From Sphingomonas sp. Y57 (GTDB lineage: Bacteria; Pseudomonadota; Alphaproteobacteria; Sphingomonadales; Sphingomonadaceae): a stretch of 64,000 nucleotides of DNA. Made by a program: the position numbers and the translations under genes. Of the stretch, positions 38,097-46,541 are shown piece after piece. Within the stretch, counting starts at the first letter, position 1. Each line of letters opens with the position of its first letter. The notes beneath the pieces are model-generated. The model was not told the origin of the DNA. It ran no database searches and saw only the letters and a list, made by a program, of their open reading frames with translations. The stretch covers positions 44,596 to 108,595 of the forward strand of contig NZ_LDES01000065.1 in the NCBI RefSeq assembly GCF_001015195.1, in the 5' to 3' direction.

Positions 38097-38443
38097 GCCT
38101 TCGTCTTGGCCGGGCGTGGCTTCGGCCGCTTCTTCGCCAGCGCCTGCCCGTGGGCGCGCTCGATCATCGCCAGCACCCGATCGGGATCGGCGCTATCGTA
38201 GCGGACGAGCACCGCAGGCCAGCCCTCATAATGCGGCGTCTGCCAATAGGTGGCGGGATCGGTTTCCTTGAGCATGTCGACGGTGTCGCGGTCGATCATC
38301 AGGCAGAAGCTGCCGTCCTCGCGTCCCGGCGCGACGAAGGCGTTGCCGTTCGCCTTGACCGCCGGGCCGCCATAATGGGTCGAGCGCTCGGCGCCGGGCA
38401 GGCCGGCCGCGAAGGCGGTGACCCGATCCCAGCCGAGGCTCAT
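38093..38443 (-). CDS. MmcQ/YjbR-family protein
   Basis: 116 residues from ATG 38443, overlapping the rarA stop (ATGA). Family features: a short helical start (WDRVTAFAAGLPG), HYGGPAVKANGNAFV, FCLMIDRDTVDML and WPAVLVRYDSADPDRV. YjbR proteins have a double-wing DNA-binding-like fold but unknown function. The C-terminus is Lys/Pro-rich. Coupling to rarA hints at a link to replication or repair, an inference only. Confidence 0.82.
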   Translation of the reverse strand: MSLGWDRVTAFAAGLPGAERSTHYGGPAVKANGNAFVAPGREDGSFCLMIDRDTVDMLKETDPATYWQTPHYEGWPAVLVRYDSADPDRVLAMIERAHGQALAKKRPKPRPAKTKA

Positions 38444-39756
38444 CCCTCGCGCCGCTCCTGCCGCAGCTTGTCCCAATAGGCGAGCCGCTCGGCGATCTTC
38501 GCCTCGAACCCGCGCGGGGAGGGGGCGTAGAAGCTCTGCGGCGCCATTTCCTCGGGCCAATAATCGTCGCCCGAGAAGGCATCCTCGGTGTCGTGATCAT
38601 AGGCATAGCCCTTGCCGTAGCCGACCTCCTTCATCAGCTTGGTCGGGGCGTTGAGGATGTTCTTGGGCGGCATCAATGAGCCGGTCTCCTTCGCCGAGCG
38701 GAACGCCGCCTTCTGCGCGGCATAGGCCGCGTTCGACTTCGGTGCGGTCGCCAGGTAGAGGCAGGCCTGCACGATCGCCAGCTCCCCCTCGGGCGAGCCG
38801 AGGAAGTCGTAGGCGTCCTTGGCGGCGAGGCACTGGACGAGCGCCTGGGGATCGGCGAGGCCGATATCCTCACTGGCGAAACGAACCAGTCGACGCAGCA
38901 CGTAGAGCGGCTCCTCGCCAGCCGTCAGCATCCGCGCAAGATAGTAAAGCGCGGCCTGCGGGTCCGATCCGCGCAGCGATTTGTGAAGCGCGGAGATGAG
39001 GTTGTAATGCCCTTCGCGATCCTTGTCGTACACCGCCATCCGCCGGTGGAGCAGCGCGGCCAGCTCGCCCGGTTCGAGCGGATGGTCGATCGCGATCGAG
39101 AAGAGCGTCTCGACCTGATTGAGCAGGAAGCGGCCGTCGCCATCGGCCGAGGCGATCAGAGCGTCGCGCGCTCCGTCGGTGAGAGGCAGGGCGCGCTCCT
39201 CGATCTCCTCTGCGCGCGCGATCAGCTTGCCGAGCGCGGCGGCGTCGAGCCGATTGAGGATCAGCACCTGCGCCCGGCTGAGCAACGCCGCGTTCAGCTC
39301 GAACGAGGGGTTCTCGGTGGTCGCACCCACCAATACCACCGTGCCGTCCTCGACATAGGGCAGGAAGCTGTCCTGCTGGGCGCGGTTGAAGCGGTGGATC
39401 TCGTCAACGAACAGCAGCGTGCGGGTTCCCATCCGCCCATGCTCGCGTGCCTCGGCGAAAATCTTCTTGAGATCGGCGACCCCGGAGAAGACCGCCGAAA
39501 CCGGCGCGAAGCGCAGCCCCACAGCGTCGGCGAGCAGCCGCGCGATGGTCGTCTTTCCCGTGCCCGGTGGCCCCCACAGCACCAGCGAGGACAGACGCCC
39601 GGCCGCTACCATGCGGCCGATCGCGCCGTCGGGACCGGTGAGATGTTCCTGCCCGATCACCTCGCCCAGCGCACGGGGCCGCAGCCGCTCGGCAAGGGGA
39701 GCGGCATCGGTGGAAGCAAAACCGGCGGCGGGTTCGGGCGCAAAGAGATCGGCCAT
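38440..39756 (-). CDS. rarA: Replication-associated recombination protein A (AAA+ ATPase)
   Basis: 438 residues from ATG 39756; the much longer open frame upstream is not coding. Walker A GPPGTGKTT (about 62-70), Walker B LLFVDEIHRFN, sensor GATTENPSFELN and the C-terminal tetramerisation domain with MPPKNILNAPTKLMKEVGYG are all present. RarA/MgsA acts at stalled forks with single-strand binding protein. It diverges from a PadR regulator and overlaps the YjbR gene. Confidence 0.95.
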   Translation of the reverse strand: MADLFAPEPAAGFASTDAAPLAERLRPRALGEVIGQEHLTGPDGAIGRMVAAGRLSSLVLWGPPGTGKTTIARLLADAVGLRFAPVSAVFSGVADLKKIFAEAREHGRMGTRTLLFVDEIHRFNRAQQDSFLPYVEDGTVVLVGATTENPSFELNAALLSRAQVLILNRLDAAALGKLIARAEEIEERALPLTDGARDALIASADGDGRFLLNQVETLFSIAIDHPLEPGELAALLHRRMAVYDKDREGHYNLISALHKSLRGSDPQAALYYLARMLTAGEEPLYVLRRLVRFASEDIGLADPQALVQCLAAKDAYDFLGSPEGELAIVQACLYLATAPKSNAAYAAQKAAFRSAKETGSLMPPKNILNAPTKLMKEVGYGKGYAYDHDTEDAFSGDDYWPEEMAPQSFYAPSPRGFEAKIAERLAYWDKLRQERREG

Positions 39757-39825
39757 CGCGACGATATAGGGGCGGGATTGCGAGCCGGACAGAGGGCGTG
39801 GAAACTCTCTTGTGAAAACTCTTTC

Positions 39826-39837
39826 AAGATATATCTT
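39826..39837. promoter_or_regulatory. Palindrome before the PadR gene
   Basis: AAGATATATCTT, a perfect 12-bp palindrome 39 bp before the PadR start in an AT-rich stretch. Position and symmetry suggest a PadR operator and autoregulation; unproven. Confidence 0.5.
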
Positions 39838-39876
39838 AGATCTATCGAGAATGATTCGATCATTCGGAAGTGGAGA

Positions 39877-40509
39877 ATGACATTGTTTGGATTTCACAAA
39901 GCACATCGGGAGCATGGCCGTCACGGCGGCTTCCATGGCGGTCTTCGTGCGATGCGCGGCCGCCATGGCGGGGGCTTCGGCGGCGGCTTCTTCGACCCCT
40001 TCGGAGAGGGCTTCGGCGGCGGCATGGGCGGCCGGCGGGGCGGCGGCCGGCGCCGCCTGTTCGACGGGACGGAACTGCGCCTGATCCTGCTGGCGCTGAT
40101 CGGCGATCAGCCCCGGCACGGCTATGACCTGATCAAGGCGATCGAGGAACGCACCGGCGGCGCCTACGCGCCGAGCCCTGGCGTGATCTACCCGACCCTG
40201 ACGATGCTCGAGGATATGGGCCAGATCGCCGAGCAGGCAGCCGAGGGGGCGAAGCGGCTGTTCGCCATCACCGAGGCCGGCAAGCTCGAGATCGGCGCGC
40301 AGGGCGACCAGATCGAGACGCTGTTCGCGCGGCTCGACGCCCTGGGCGAGGAGCAGGGCGGCGGCGAGAGCCGTATGCCGGTCCGCCGGGCGATGGTGAA
40401 CCTCTCCATGGTGCTGCGCGACCGGCTGTCGCGCGATCGCGGCGGCGAACTCGCGCATGATGTGGCGGCGATCCTCGACGATGCGGCCCGCAGGATCGAG
40501 CGCCTGTGA
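39877..40509 (+). CDS. PadR-family regulator with His/Gly-rich N-terminus (YqjI-like)
   Basis: 210 residues from ATG 39877. The first ~60 residues are rich in His, Gly, Arg and Phe (HKAHREHGRHGGFHGG and more). A PadR winged helix follows (LRLILLALIGDQPRHGYDLI, then SPGVIYPTLTMLEDMG) and a C-terminal dimer helix. E. coli YqjI, a PadR protein that senses nickel or iron, has a metal-binding N-terminal extension; this protein has the same design. It overlaps a DUF2218 gene. An iron- or nickel-responsive role is inferred. Confidence 0.85.
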   Translation: MTLFGFHKAHREHGRHGGFHGGLRAMRGRHGGGFGGGFFDPFGEGFGGGMGGRRGGGRRRLFDGTELRLILLALIGDQPRHGYDLIKAIEERTGGAYAPSPGVIYPTLTMLEDMGQIAEQAAEGAKRLFAITEAGKLEIGAQGDQIETLFARLDALGEEQGGGESRMPVRRAMVNLSMVLRDRLSRDRGGELAHDVAAILDDAARRIERL

Positions 40510-40838
40510 GCACGGCGATGACGACGAGTGCCACCGCATCGGTGCCGACCGCATCGGCCAGCCGCTACCTCCAGCAGCTCTGCAAGCACTGGGCGCACAA
40601 CCTGGTGGTCGAGTTCACCCCGGTTCACGGAACCGTTGTCTTCCCGCGCGATGCGCGGGGAGTCGACCATCCGGGTGACGGGCTCGCCACCTTCGACGCG
40701 ACCGGGGCGATGCTGGAGGTGCGCATCGACGCCAGCTCGGACGAACAGCTCGACGCGCTGAAGGGCGCGGTGGCGCGCCACCTCGACCGCTTCGCCTTTC
40801 GCGAGGCGCCGTTGAACTTCAACTGGAAGGCGGCCTGA
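40506..40838 (+). CDS. DUF2218-family protein
   Basis: 110 residues from GTG 40506, overlapping the PadR stop (GTGA); ATG 40518 is a possible alternative start. The phrases LCKHWAHNLVVEFTP and LDALKGAVARHLDRFAFRE are characteristic of DUF2218 domains, which often stand beside siderophore-interacting or metal genes. No catalytic residues are evident. It is likely a target or partner of the PadR regulator. Confidence 0.8.
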   Translation: MSTAMTTSATASVPTASASRYLQQLCKHWAHNLVVEFTPVHGTVVFPRDARGVDHPGDGLATFDATGAMLEVRIDASSDEQLDALKGAVARHLDRFAFREAPLNFNWKAA

Positions 40839-40862
40839 TCGGCGGCCCCAAATGGTCCGTGG

Positions 40863-42044
40863 TCAGGGTACCGGGCTCTGCCGGGTAACCCTCACGCCGG
40901 CCTGATGCTGGCGGACGATGCGGATATAGGCGTCGACCAGTTCCTGATTGACCTGATCCCAGCCGTAGCGCTCGCTGGCTTTCAGTCCGGCCACGCCGAT
41001 CGTGCACCGCATCTCGCGATCGAGGCAGAGCGCCTGCAGCGCATCGGCGAAGGCCTGCGTGCGGCCAGGCGTGATAAGCCGTCCGGTCACGCCGTCCTCG
41101 ATCAGGCTCTCGCTGCCGGTCGCACGCGCCGCGACGACGGGCAGCCCTGCGGCCATCGCCTCGAGCGTGACGTTGCCGAACGTCTCGGTGACCGAGGGAT
41201 TGAACAACATATCCATCGAAGCCACCGCGCGGCCCAGGTCCTCGCCCGCCTGGAAGCCGGCGAACACCGCACCGGGCAGCCGCTTCTCGAACCATTCACG
41301 CGCCGGGCCATGGCCGACCACCAGCACCTTGTGGCGGACCTGCCGCCGCTCGAGCTGGTCGATCGTGTCGGCGAACACGTCGAGGCCCTTCTCCATCACC
41401 AGCCGGCCGACGAAGCCGATCACGACCTCATCCGTTCCGATCCCCAGTGACCGGCGCCAGTCGTCACAGCGCCGCTCGGGCTTGAAGATCGTGCGGTCGA
41501 TGCCACGGGACCAGATGCCGACATCATAGCTCATCCGTTGCTCGCGCAGCAGCTGCGCCATGGATTCCGACGGCGCGAAGATCGCATCGCAGCGGCGATA
41601 GAAGCGACGCAGCAGTGCCTCGACCATCGGTTCAAGGAAGGCGAGGCCATAATAGCGGAAATAGGTCTCGAACCGGGTGTGGACCGAGGCGACCACCGGT
41701 AGCTTGCGCCGCAGCGCCAGAGATACGGCGCGATGGCCGAGGATCTCGGGGCTCGCGACGTGCATGATATTCGGGTTGAACCGGCCGATGTCGCGCTTGA
41801 CGCGCGGCGGGATCATCAGCGGGAAGCGATATTCGGCACGTCCGGGCACGGGCAGGGACGGGATGCTGACCAGGTCGCCCGTCGGGGGAAAGGCTGGGTG
41901 CTCGACCGTCGGCGAATAGACGCGCACCGCCGCGCCCTGGCCCAGCAGATAGCCGACCAGGCGGTTCAGCGCCTGGTTCGCGCCGTCGCGCACATAGTTG
42001 TAGTTGCCCGTGAACAGGGCGATCCGAAGCTGCGATGCATCCAT
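40863..42044 (-). CDS. GT4-family glycosyltransferase (mannosyltransferase-like)
   Basis: 393 residues, GT-B fold. The N-terminal domain begins IALFTGNYNYVRDGANQALNRL; the C-terminal domain has FVGRLVMEKGLDVF, VVGHGP and the donor-site motif NPSVTETFGNVTLEAMAAGLPVVA with conserved Glu residues. The closest pattern is the GDP-mannose-dependent alpha-mannosyltransferase/ sulfoquinovosyl-type group. Acceptor and donor cannot be read. It is alone on its strand. Confidence 0.85.
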   Translation of the reverse strand: MDASQLRIALFTGNYNYVRDGANQALNRLVGYLLGQGAAVRVYSPTVEHPAFPPTGDLVSIPSLPVPGRAEYRFPLMIPPRVKRDIGRFNPNIMHVASPEILGHRAVSLALRRKLPVVASVHTRFETYFRYYGLAFLEPMVEALLRRFYRRCDAIFAPSESMAQLLREQRMSYDVGIWSRGIDRTIFKPERRCDDWRRSLGIGTDEVVIGFVGRLVMEKGLDVFADTIDQLERRQVRHKVLVVGHGPAREWFEKRLPGAVFAGFQAGEDLGRAVASMDMLFNPSVTETFGNVTLEAMAAGLPVVAARATGSESLIEDGVTGRLITPGRTQAFADALQALCLDREMRCTIGVAGLKASERYGWDQVNQELVDAYIRIVRQHQAGVRVTRQSPVP

Positions 42045-42138
42045 CGCGACGCCTTAGGAGGCAAAGCGGATCATCGCAACCGGAACAGCCCGACAGCCCG
42101 ATGGTTATGGTGCTGAAAGGATTTCGGCGGATGGTCCA

Positions 42139-42163
42139 TATTTCCCGCAAGGGTCGGGAAATA
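42139..42163. promoter_or_regulatory. Inverted repeat before the iron-permease-like gene
   Basis: TATTTCCCG / CGGGAAATA, perfect 9-bp arms with a 7-nt spacer, in the 255-bp divergent region between the glycosyltransferase and the permease-like gene. A candidate operator or leader hairpin; no regulator can be named. Confidence 0.45.
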
Positions 42164-42299
42164 CACCAGAATCATGCGAATGGTCCCGGCCGGAGCGCTG
42201 GCATGGGGCATTTCGCGAAATCAATCGGACGGGCGGGCTGGTGGCGTCGAATCGACCGCCCCGCGCGCCGCAGACCCTCGTCCGACAGGAGGCAGCCCG

Positions 42300-42710
42300 A
42301 TGGATCAGTTCTTCACACGTGTCGCGGCGCGGATCGCCAGTGCCGTGGGCCAGCCACTTGCGTTCATCATCGCCTTTTGCGCGATCATCCTCTGGGCGTT
42401 CAGCGGCCCCATGTTCGGCTTTTCCGACACCTGGCAATTGATCGTCAACACGACGACCACGATCGTGACCTTCCTGATGGTGTTCCTGATCCAGAACGCG
42501 CAGAACCGCGACGCCGCGGCGATGCAGGCCAAGCTCGACGAACTGCTTCGGGCCGTGGCTGATGCGCGCAACCGCTACATCGGCATCGAGCATCTGACCG
42601 AGAAGGAACTCGAGAAAATTCGCAGCGAGATCGAGGAGGAGTTCGCGCCGGGCGAGGATGGAAAGCCTCAGCAGGCTGACAGCATCCGCCACCTCATCCG
42701 GCGGCGCTAA
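42300..42710 (+). CDS. Low-affinity iron permease-family membrane protein
   Basis: 136 residues from ATG 42300, supported by AGGAGGCAG. Two membrane helices (PLAFIIAFCAIILWAFSGP and STIVTFLMVFLIQNAQNRD-like region, about residues 18-75), then a cytoplasmic helical tail rich in Lys/Glu (LTEKELEKIRSEIEEEF). The QNxQNRD phrase is the hallmark of the low-affinity iron permease/DUF family. Actual iron transport by the bacterial members is poorly shown. Confidence 0.82.
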   Translation: MDQFFTRVAARIASAVGQPLAFIIAFCAIILWAFSGPMFGFSDTWQLIVNTTTTIVTFLMVFLIQNAQNRDAAAMQAKLDELLRAVADARNRYIGIEHLTEKELEKIRSEIEEEFAPGEDGKPQQADSIRHLIRRR

Positions 42711-42826
42711 GATATTTCCGTCATTGCGAACGCTGGAATCTCTTTTCTTTTATTGGCTTGGGGTCTTTTCCGGCCAAGACAAATGAGGTCCCGGTGTTCG
42801 CTGGATGAGCCGGCGCGCGGCGGGGA

Positions 42827-44164
42827 TCAGGCCGGCTCGACGCTACCATCCATCCAGGCCTTGAGCGCCTCCCCGGCACGCTCGGCCATCATCGCCTTGC
42901 GGTCGCCCTTGCGCTTACGGCCGCCCCTGGCGCCTTCGAGCGGGGGGAACAAGCCGAAATTGACATTCATGGGCTGATAGCTGTCGGCCTCGGCGCCGCC
43001 GGTGATATGGCCTAGCAGAGCGCCGAGCGCGGTGGTGACGGGCGGCGTCTCGATCGGCCGGCCGAGCAGTTCGGCGGCCGCGAAGCGACCCGCTAGCAGG
43101 CCGATCGCGGCCGATTCCACATAACCCTCACAGCCGGTGATCTGCCCGGCGAAGCGGACGTTCGGACGCGACTTCAGCCGCAGCGTGCCATCGAGCAACT
43201 TGGGGCTCTGGATGAAGGTGTTGCGATGGAGACCGCCGAGCCGCGCAAACTCGGCTTTTTCCAGACCCGGTATGGTGCGAAACAGGCGGACCTGCTCGGC
43301 ATGCTTCAACTTGGTCTGGAAGCCGACCATGTTCCACAACGTCCCCAGCGCATTGTCCTGACGAAGCTGGGCGACCGCATAAGGCCAGCGGCCGGTGCGC
43401 GGATTGTCGAGGCCGACCGGCTTCATCGGCCCATAGCGCAACGTGTCGAGGCCGCGCTCCGCCATCACCTCGATCGGCATGCAGCCGTCGAAATAGGGCG
43501 TGTCCTTTTCCCACTCCTTGAACGCGGTCTTCTCGCCGTCGAGCAAGGCCTGATGGAAGGCCTGATACTGGTCCTTGTCCATCGGGCAGTTGATATAATC
43601 CTTGGTCTCGCCCTTATCCCAGCGGGACGCCATCCAGGCGACATCCATATCGATCGAGTGGTGGTGGACGATCGGAGCGATCGCATCGAAGAAGGCCAGG
43701 GCGTCGGCGCCGGTCGCGGCGCCGATCGAGTCCGCGAGCGCCGCGGCGGTCAGCGGGCCGGTGGCGACGATGACGGGTCCGCTCTCGGGGAGCGCATCGA
43801 CCCGTTCACGGACCAGTTCGATCAGCGGATGTTCCGCGACGGCACGGGTAACGGCTTCGGCATAGCCTTCGCGATCGACCGCAAGCGCGGAGCCCGCCGG
43901 CACGCGATGGGCGTCGGCCTTGGCCATGATCAATGACCCCAGCGCCCGCATCTCGGCATGGAGCAGACCGACGGCGTTGGTTGGATCGTCCGAACGGAAG
44001 CTGTTGGAGCAGACCAGCTCGGCGAGGCTGTCGGTCTGGTGCGCGGGCGTCGCCTCGATCCCGCGCATTTCGGAGAGGCGGACGCTGATACCGGCCTGGG
44101 CAAGCTGCCACGCGGCTTCCGAACCGGCGAGCCCCCCGCCGATGACATGTAGCTGATGAACCAT
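42827..44164 (-). CDS. trmFO: tRNA m5U54 methyltransferase, folate/FAD-dependent
   Basis: 445 residues. FAD motif [16 protein letters not shown] at the N-terminus, the conserved [11 protein letters not shown] (catalytic-cycle cysteine near residue 52), [13 protein letters not shown] (second cysteine), and [10 protein letters not shown] near the C-terminus. The enzyme uses 5,10-methylene-THF and FADH2 to make ribothymidine 54 in tRNA. Stand-alone gene. Confidence 0.96.
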   Translation of the reverse strand: MVHQLHVIGGGLAGSEAAWQLAQAGISVRLSEMRGIEATPAHQTDSLAELVCSNSFRSDDPTNAVGLLHAEMRALGSLIMAKADAHRVPAGSALAVDREGYAEAVTRAVAEHPLIELVRERVDALPESGPVIVATGPLTAAALADSIGAATGADALAFFDAIAPIVHHHSIDMDVAWMASRWDKGETKDYINCPMDKDQYQAFHQALLDGEKTAFKEWEKDTPYFDGCMPIEVMAERGLDTLRYGPMKPVGLDNPRTGRWPYAVAQLRQDNALGTLWNMVGFQTKLKHAEQVRLFRTIPGLEKAEFARLGGLHRNTFIQSPKLLDGTLRLKSRPNVRFAGQITGCEGYVESAAIGLLAGRFAAAELLGRPIETPPVTTALGALLGHITGGAEADSYQPMNVNFGLFPPLEGARGGRKRKGDRKAMMAERAGEALKAWMDGSVEPA

Positions 44165-44232
44165 CGCCGCGCTTTACGGGTCTGGTCCTGCGATCGCAAC
44201 GGCCGGAATGGCTCGACCCCGATGTTGCGTCG

Positions 44233-44409
44233 TCAGGTCAGTTTGGCGACGGCCCAGCCGATCATTGCCCATAGCAGCGCCGATCCCCCGATGGCGATCA
44301 GCAGCCCGACATAAGGCGGATAGCGGTCCTCCTGTCCGGCGTCGAGCAACCCTATGGGAATGCAAATGATGGCGGTGCGAACATGTGCATGGCGTCCACG
44401 GCCTTTCAT
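44233..44409 (-). CDS. Small single-pass membrane protein, 58 residues
   Basis: Read by hand: starts ATG 44409 with GGGGAG 9 bp upstream. The sequence begins MKGRGRHAHV, has a charged middle (AGQEDRYPPY) and one membrane helix YVGLLIAIGGSALLWAMIGW, ending VAKLT. Ribosome binding site, codon use and helix support it. The family is not recognised. It is on the same strand as trmFO's promoter side, 68 bp before trmFO. Confidence 0.6.
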   Translation of the reverse strand: MKGRGRHAHVRTAIICIPIGLLDAGQEDRYPPYVGLLIAIGGSALLWAMIGWAVAKLT

Positions 44410-44632
44410 CGATCCATTCTCCCCCGCCGCCCGGAAACGAACCTGCTCCTTCCAAATCGGGCGTCAGAAATGCTTTTACAGCATCCGGGAATCGAAAGCA
44501 TCCGGGGGCTAGACCAATGTCTAAGCCCGACGATCGCAAGATCGCGACGTCGGCCGCGACGCCGGAACGGCGGCCCGGGCCCGAGCGACTTATCGCCTTT
44601 CCACGGACAACCCGTGGAAAGGAGCGATCATC

Positions 44633-44671
44633 ATGAAGGCCTGGTTCATCACCGGCACCAGTGGCGGGTCG
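44633..44671 (+). pseudogene. Possible remnant of a short-chain dehydrogenase gene start
   Basis: After GGAGCGATCATC comes an ATG opening MKAWFITGTSGGSG, the usual first strand and glycine turn of short-chain dehydrogenases. The frame then loses any resemblance and runs into the terminator and antisense of the entericidin gene. An inverted repeat CTTTCCACGG / CCGTGGAAAG (44597-44606, 44612-44621) lies just before it. Thirteen residues are little evidence, but the ribosome binding site plus motif suggest a truncated gene. The rest of 44410-44697 holds nothing else I can name. Confidence 0.4.
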
Positions 44672-44697
44672 GGCCCTTACGGTCCGGACCGAGGAAT

Positions 44698-44733
44698 GTT
44701 CCTGGCACCCCGCAAGGCCGGGGTGCCAGGAAC
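44698..44733 (-). terminator. Hairpin after the entericidin gene
   Basis: Perfect 15-bp stem (44698-44712 with 44719-44733) and 6-nt loop, 3 bp beyond the entericidin stop on the minus strand. No T-run follows, so termination efficiency is uncertain. Confidence 0.65.
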
Positions 44734-44736
44734 GCC

Positions 44737-44868
44737 TTATTTGAAGGTGGCGCGGTCGCCGGCCTCGCCGACTGACTGGATGTCGCGGCCGAGGCCCTTC
44801 ACCGTGTTGCAGGCACACAGCGCCAGGAGCGCGCAGCCCAGAACCGTCACCGCCAGCATATTTCGCAT
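44737..44868 (-). CDS. Entericidin A/B-family lipoprotein, 43 residues
   Basis: Read by hand from ATG 44868, with AGGGAG about 9 bp upstream. MRNMLAVTVLGCALLALC is a lipoprotein signal, the lipobox ends at C20, and the mature part reads CNTVKGLGRDIQSVGEAG, the entericidin signature (N-T-V-x-G-x-G-x-D-x2-x-G). These are tiny cell-envelope lipoproteins linked to a toxin-antidote pair in E. coli; in sphingomonads usually single copies of unknown role. Confidence 0.85.
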   Translation of the reverse strand: MRNMLAVTVLGCALLALCACNTVKGLGRDIQSVGEAGDRATFK

Positions 44869-44949
44869 CGCCTATATCTCCCTGAGCACGAGGCGAAGCG
44901 TTAGCGGCCAGCTTCCCGCGCTGTCCATATCAAAACGATGGCGGCACGA

Positions 44950-46110
44950 TCATCCGCGGCCGACCCGCTCAAGCCCCAGCCAAGCCGCCATCGTCGCCAG
45001 TTCCCCACCCAGCTCGTCATGGGTCGCGGCGGGCGCGTCAGGTTCGAGATGGGTCGATAGCACGCGCAGCACCGATGCCTGCCGGTCGGCCTTCAGGTCG
45101 ACCCGCGCGACCAGTCGGTCGCCGAGCAGGAAAGGCAGGACATAATAGCCGTAGCGACGCTTCTCCGCCGGGGTGTAAATCTCGATCCGATAGTGGAAGC
45201 CGAACAGGCGCTCGGTCCGGTCGCGCTCCCAGATCAGCGGGTCGAACGGCACGAGCAGGGCGCGGGCGTTCACCCGGCGCGGGTGGCGGGCGTCGCGGTG
45301 CAGCCAGGCGGGCCGGCGCCAGCCCGCGACCGCGGCGGGCAGCAGGACGCCTTCTTCGGCCAGCTCGGCGATCGCGGCCTTGGTGTCGGCGACGCCGGTC
45401 CGGAAATAGTCACGCAGGTCGGTCTCTGTCGCGATACCGAGGGCGGCGGCGGCACGGGCCACCAGCGCACGGTGTGCGGTCGCCTTGTCCGGGGTGGGCA
45501 GGGCCAGGATCGCGGGGGGGATCACCCGCTCGGTCAGGTCGTAGACCCGTTCGAACCCGCCGCGTCGGGTTGCGGTGGTGATATGGCCGGCCCAGAACAG
45601 CCATTCGAGCTTGCGCTTGCTGTCGCCCCATTCCCACCAGCCGCTGCGGCTCTTTCCGTCGTCGAAGTCGGAGACGGCGAGCGGCCCTTCGGCGCGGATG
45701 CGATCGAGCACCGCATCGACCTCGCCGCGCTTCTCCCGCGCATAAGCGCGCAGCGACGACCAGCCGCGCTCGCCGCGGTCGGCCTCGGCCATGCGCCAGC
45801 GCAGCAACGGATGCAGGTCGAGCGGCAGCAACGAGGCCTCATGCGCCCAATATTCGAACATGCGCCGCTTCGAGCGCCGGCCCCAGGCCGCCTCGTCGAG
45901 CGCGGCGCGGTCATAATGGCCGAGCCGCGAGAAGGCGGGGAGATAATGGGCACGCGACAGGACATTGACGCTATCGATCTGGTGCAGCCCCAGCCGCTCG
46001 ATCGTGCGGCGCAGGTGGAGGGGGCCGGGCGCTTGCGGCCGGGCCGTGCCGAAGCCCTGCGCGGCGAGAGCGATGCGGCGCGCCTGGGCGGGCGACAGCG
46101 TCGCGGTCAA
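44950..46110 (-). CDS. YcaQ/AlkZ-like winged-helix DNA glycosylase family protein
   Basis: 386 residues if TTG 46110 is the start; it overlaps the previous stop (TTGA) and has GGAG 5-7 bp upstream. Upstream in-frame sequence is antisense of the preceding gene. Family phrases include LGLHQIDSVNVLSRAHYLPAFSRLG (N-terminal), FEYWAHEASLLPLD, RRVNARALLVPFDPLIWERDR and the QxQ-region equivalent. YcaQ/AlkZ proteins unhook interstrand crosslinks. An AlkB-like gene lies 1 kb away, so a small alkylation/crosslink repair grouping is possible. Confidence 0.82.
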   Translation of the reverse strand: MTATLSPAQARRIALAAQGFGTARPQAPGPLHLRRTIERLGLHQIDSVNVLSRAHYLPAFSRLGHYDRAALDEAAWGRRSKRRMFEYWAHEASLLPLDLHPLLRWRMAEADRGERGWSSLRAYAREKRGEVDAVLDRIRAEGPLAVSDFDDGKSRSGWWEWGDSKRKLEWLFWAGHITTATRRGGFERVYDLTERVIPPAILALPTPDKATAHRALVARAAAALGIATETDLRDYFRTGVADTKAAIAELAEEGVLLPAAVAGWRRPAWLHRDARHPRRVNARALLVPFDPLIWERDRTERLFGFHYRIEIYTPAEKRRYGYYVLPFLLGDRLVARVDLKADRQASVLRVLSTHLEPDAPAATHDELGGELATMAAWLGLERVGRG

Positions 46111-46367
46111 CGCCGCTCCATCCGCCGCGCCGCCCAGGCATAGTCCTCGGCGGCCTTGCGATCCTTGGCGTCCTTGAACGCGACCTCGGGATCGGGTGCC
46201 GAGCCGAGCGCATGAAGAAGGATCCACAGCGCGAAACGCCGGCCGGAATCACGTTCGGTGCCGAACGCGATCTCGACCCGCTGGCGGCCGTCCTCGATCG
46301 TTGCGTCATCGAGAGCGTCGAGGTCGTCGGTGCCGAAATAGTGGAGAAGGAGCGCGTCGAGATCCAT
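46107..46367 (-). CDS. Conserved small acidic protein, unknown function
   Basis: 86 residues from ATG 46367. It opens MDLDALLLHYFGTDDLDALD and contains FALWILLHALG and AAEDYAWAARRMERR; mostly helical and acidic in the first half. I do not recognise the family. Its stop overlaps the start of the YcaQ-like gene, so the two are probably co-translated and may act together. Confidence 0.7.
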   Translation of the reverse strand: MDLDALLLHYFGTDDLDALDDATIEDGRQRVEIAFGTERDSGRRFALWILLHALGSAPDPEVAFKDAKDRKAAEDYAWAARRMERR

Positions 46368-46541
46368 GTGCCGAGCGATGCCGCGGCCCCTGCGCGAAGG
46401 CAAGTCCCGATGCGGCTTCGTAAATCCCCGCATTGACCGGACTATGTGGAAGGCGGTGAGGTGCATCTGCGCGCCGGCGCGATTTTCTCGGATCGGCAAT
46501 CCGTCTGGCGCATTATGCTCCGAAAGGAGGGAGCGCAACCG

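Noticed and set aside
38983..40509. Long reading of the PadR gene from 38983
   Set aside because: Its first ~300 codons are antisense of rarA; the coding start at 39877 has GGAG upstream and gives a normal PadR size.
38440..40554. Very long reading of rarA starting at 40554
   Set aside because: Sequence before ATG 39756 is antisense of the PadR gene; the RarA family begins near MADLFAPEP.
42159..42165. AAATACA half-site before the iron-permease-like gene
   Set aside because: No TGTATTT arm follows at the right spacing; the sequence instead forms part of a different inverted repeat (42139-42163).
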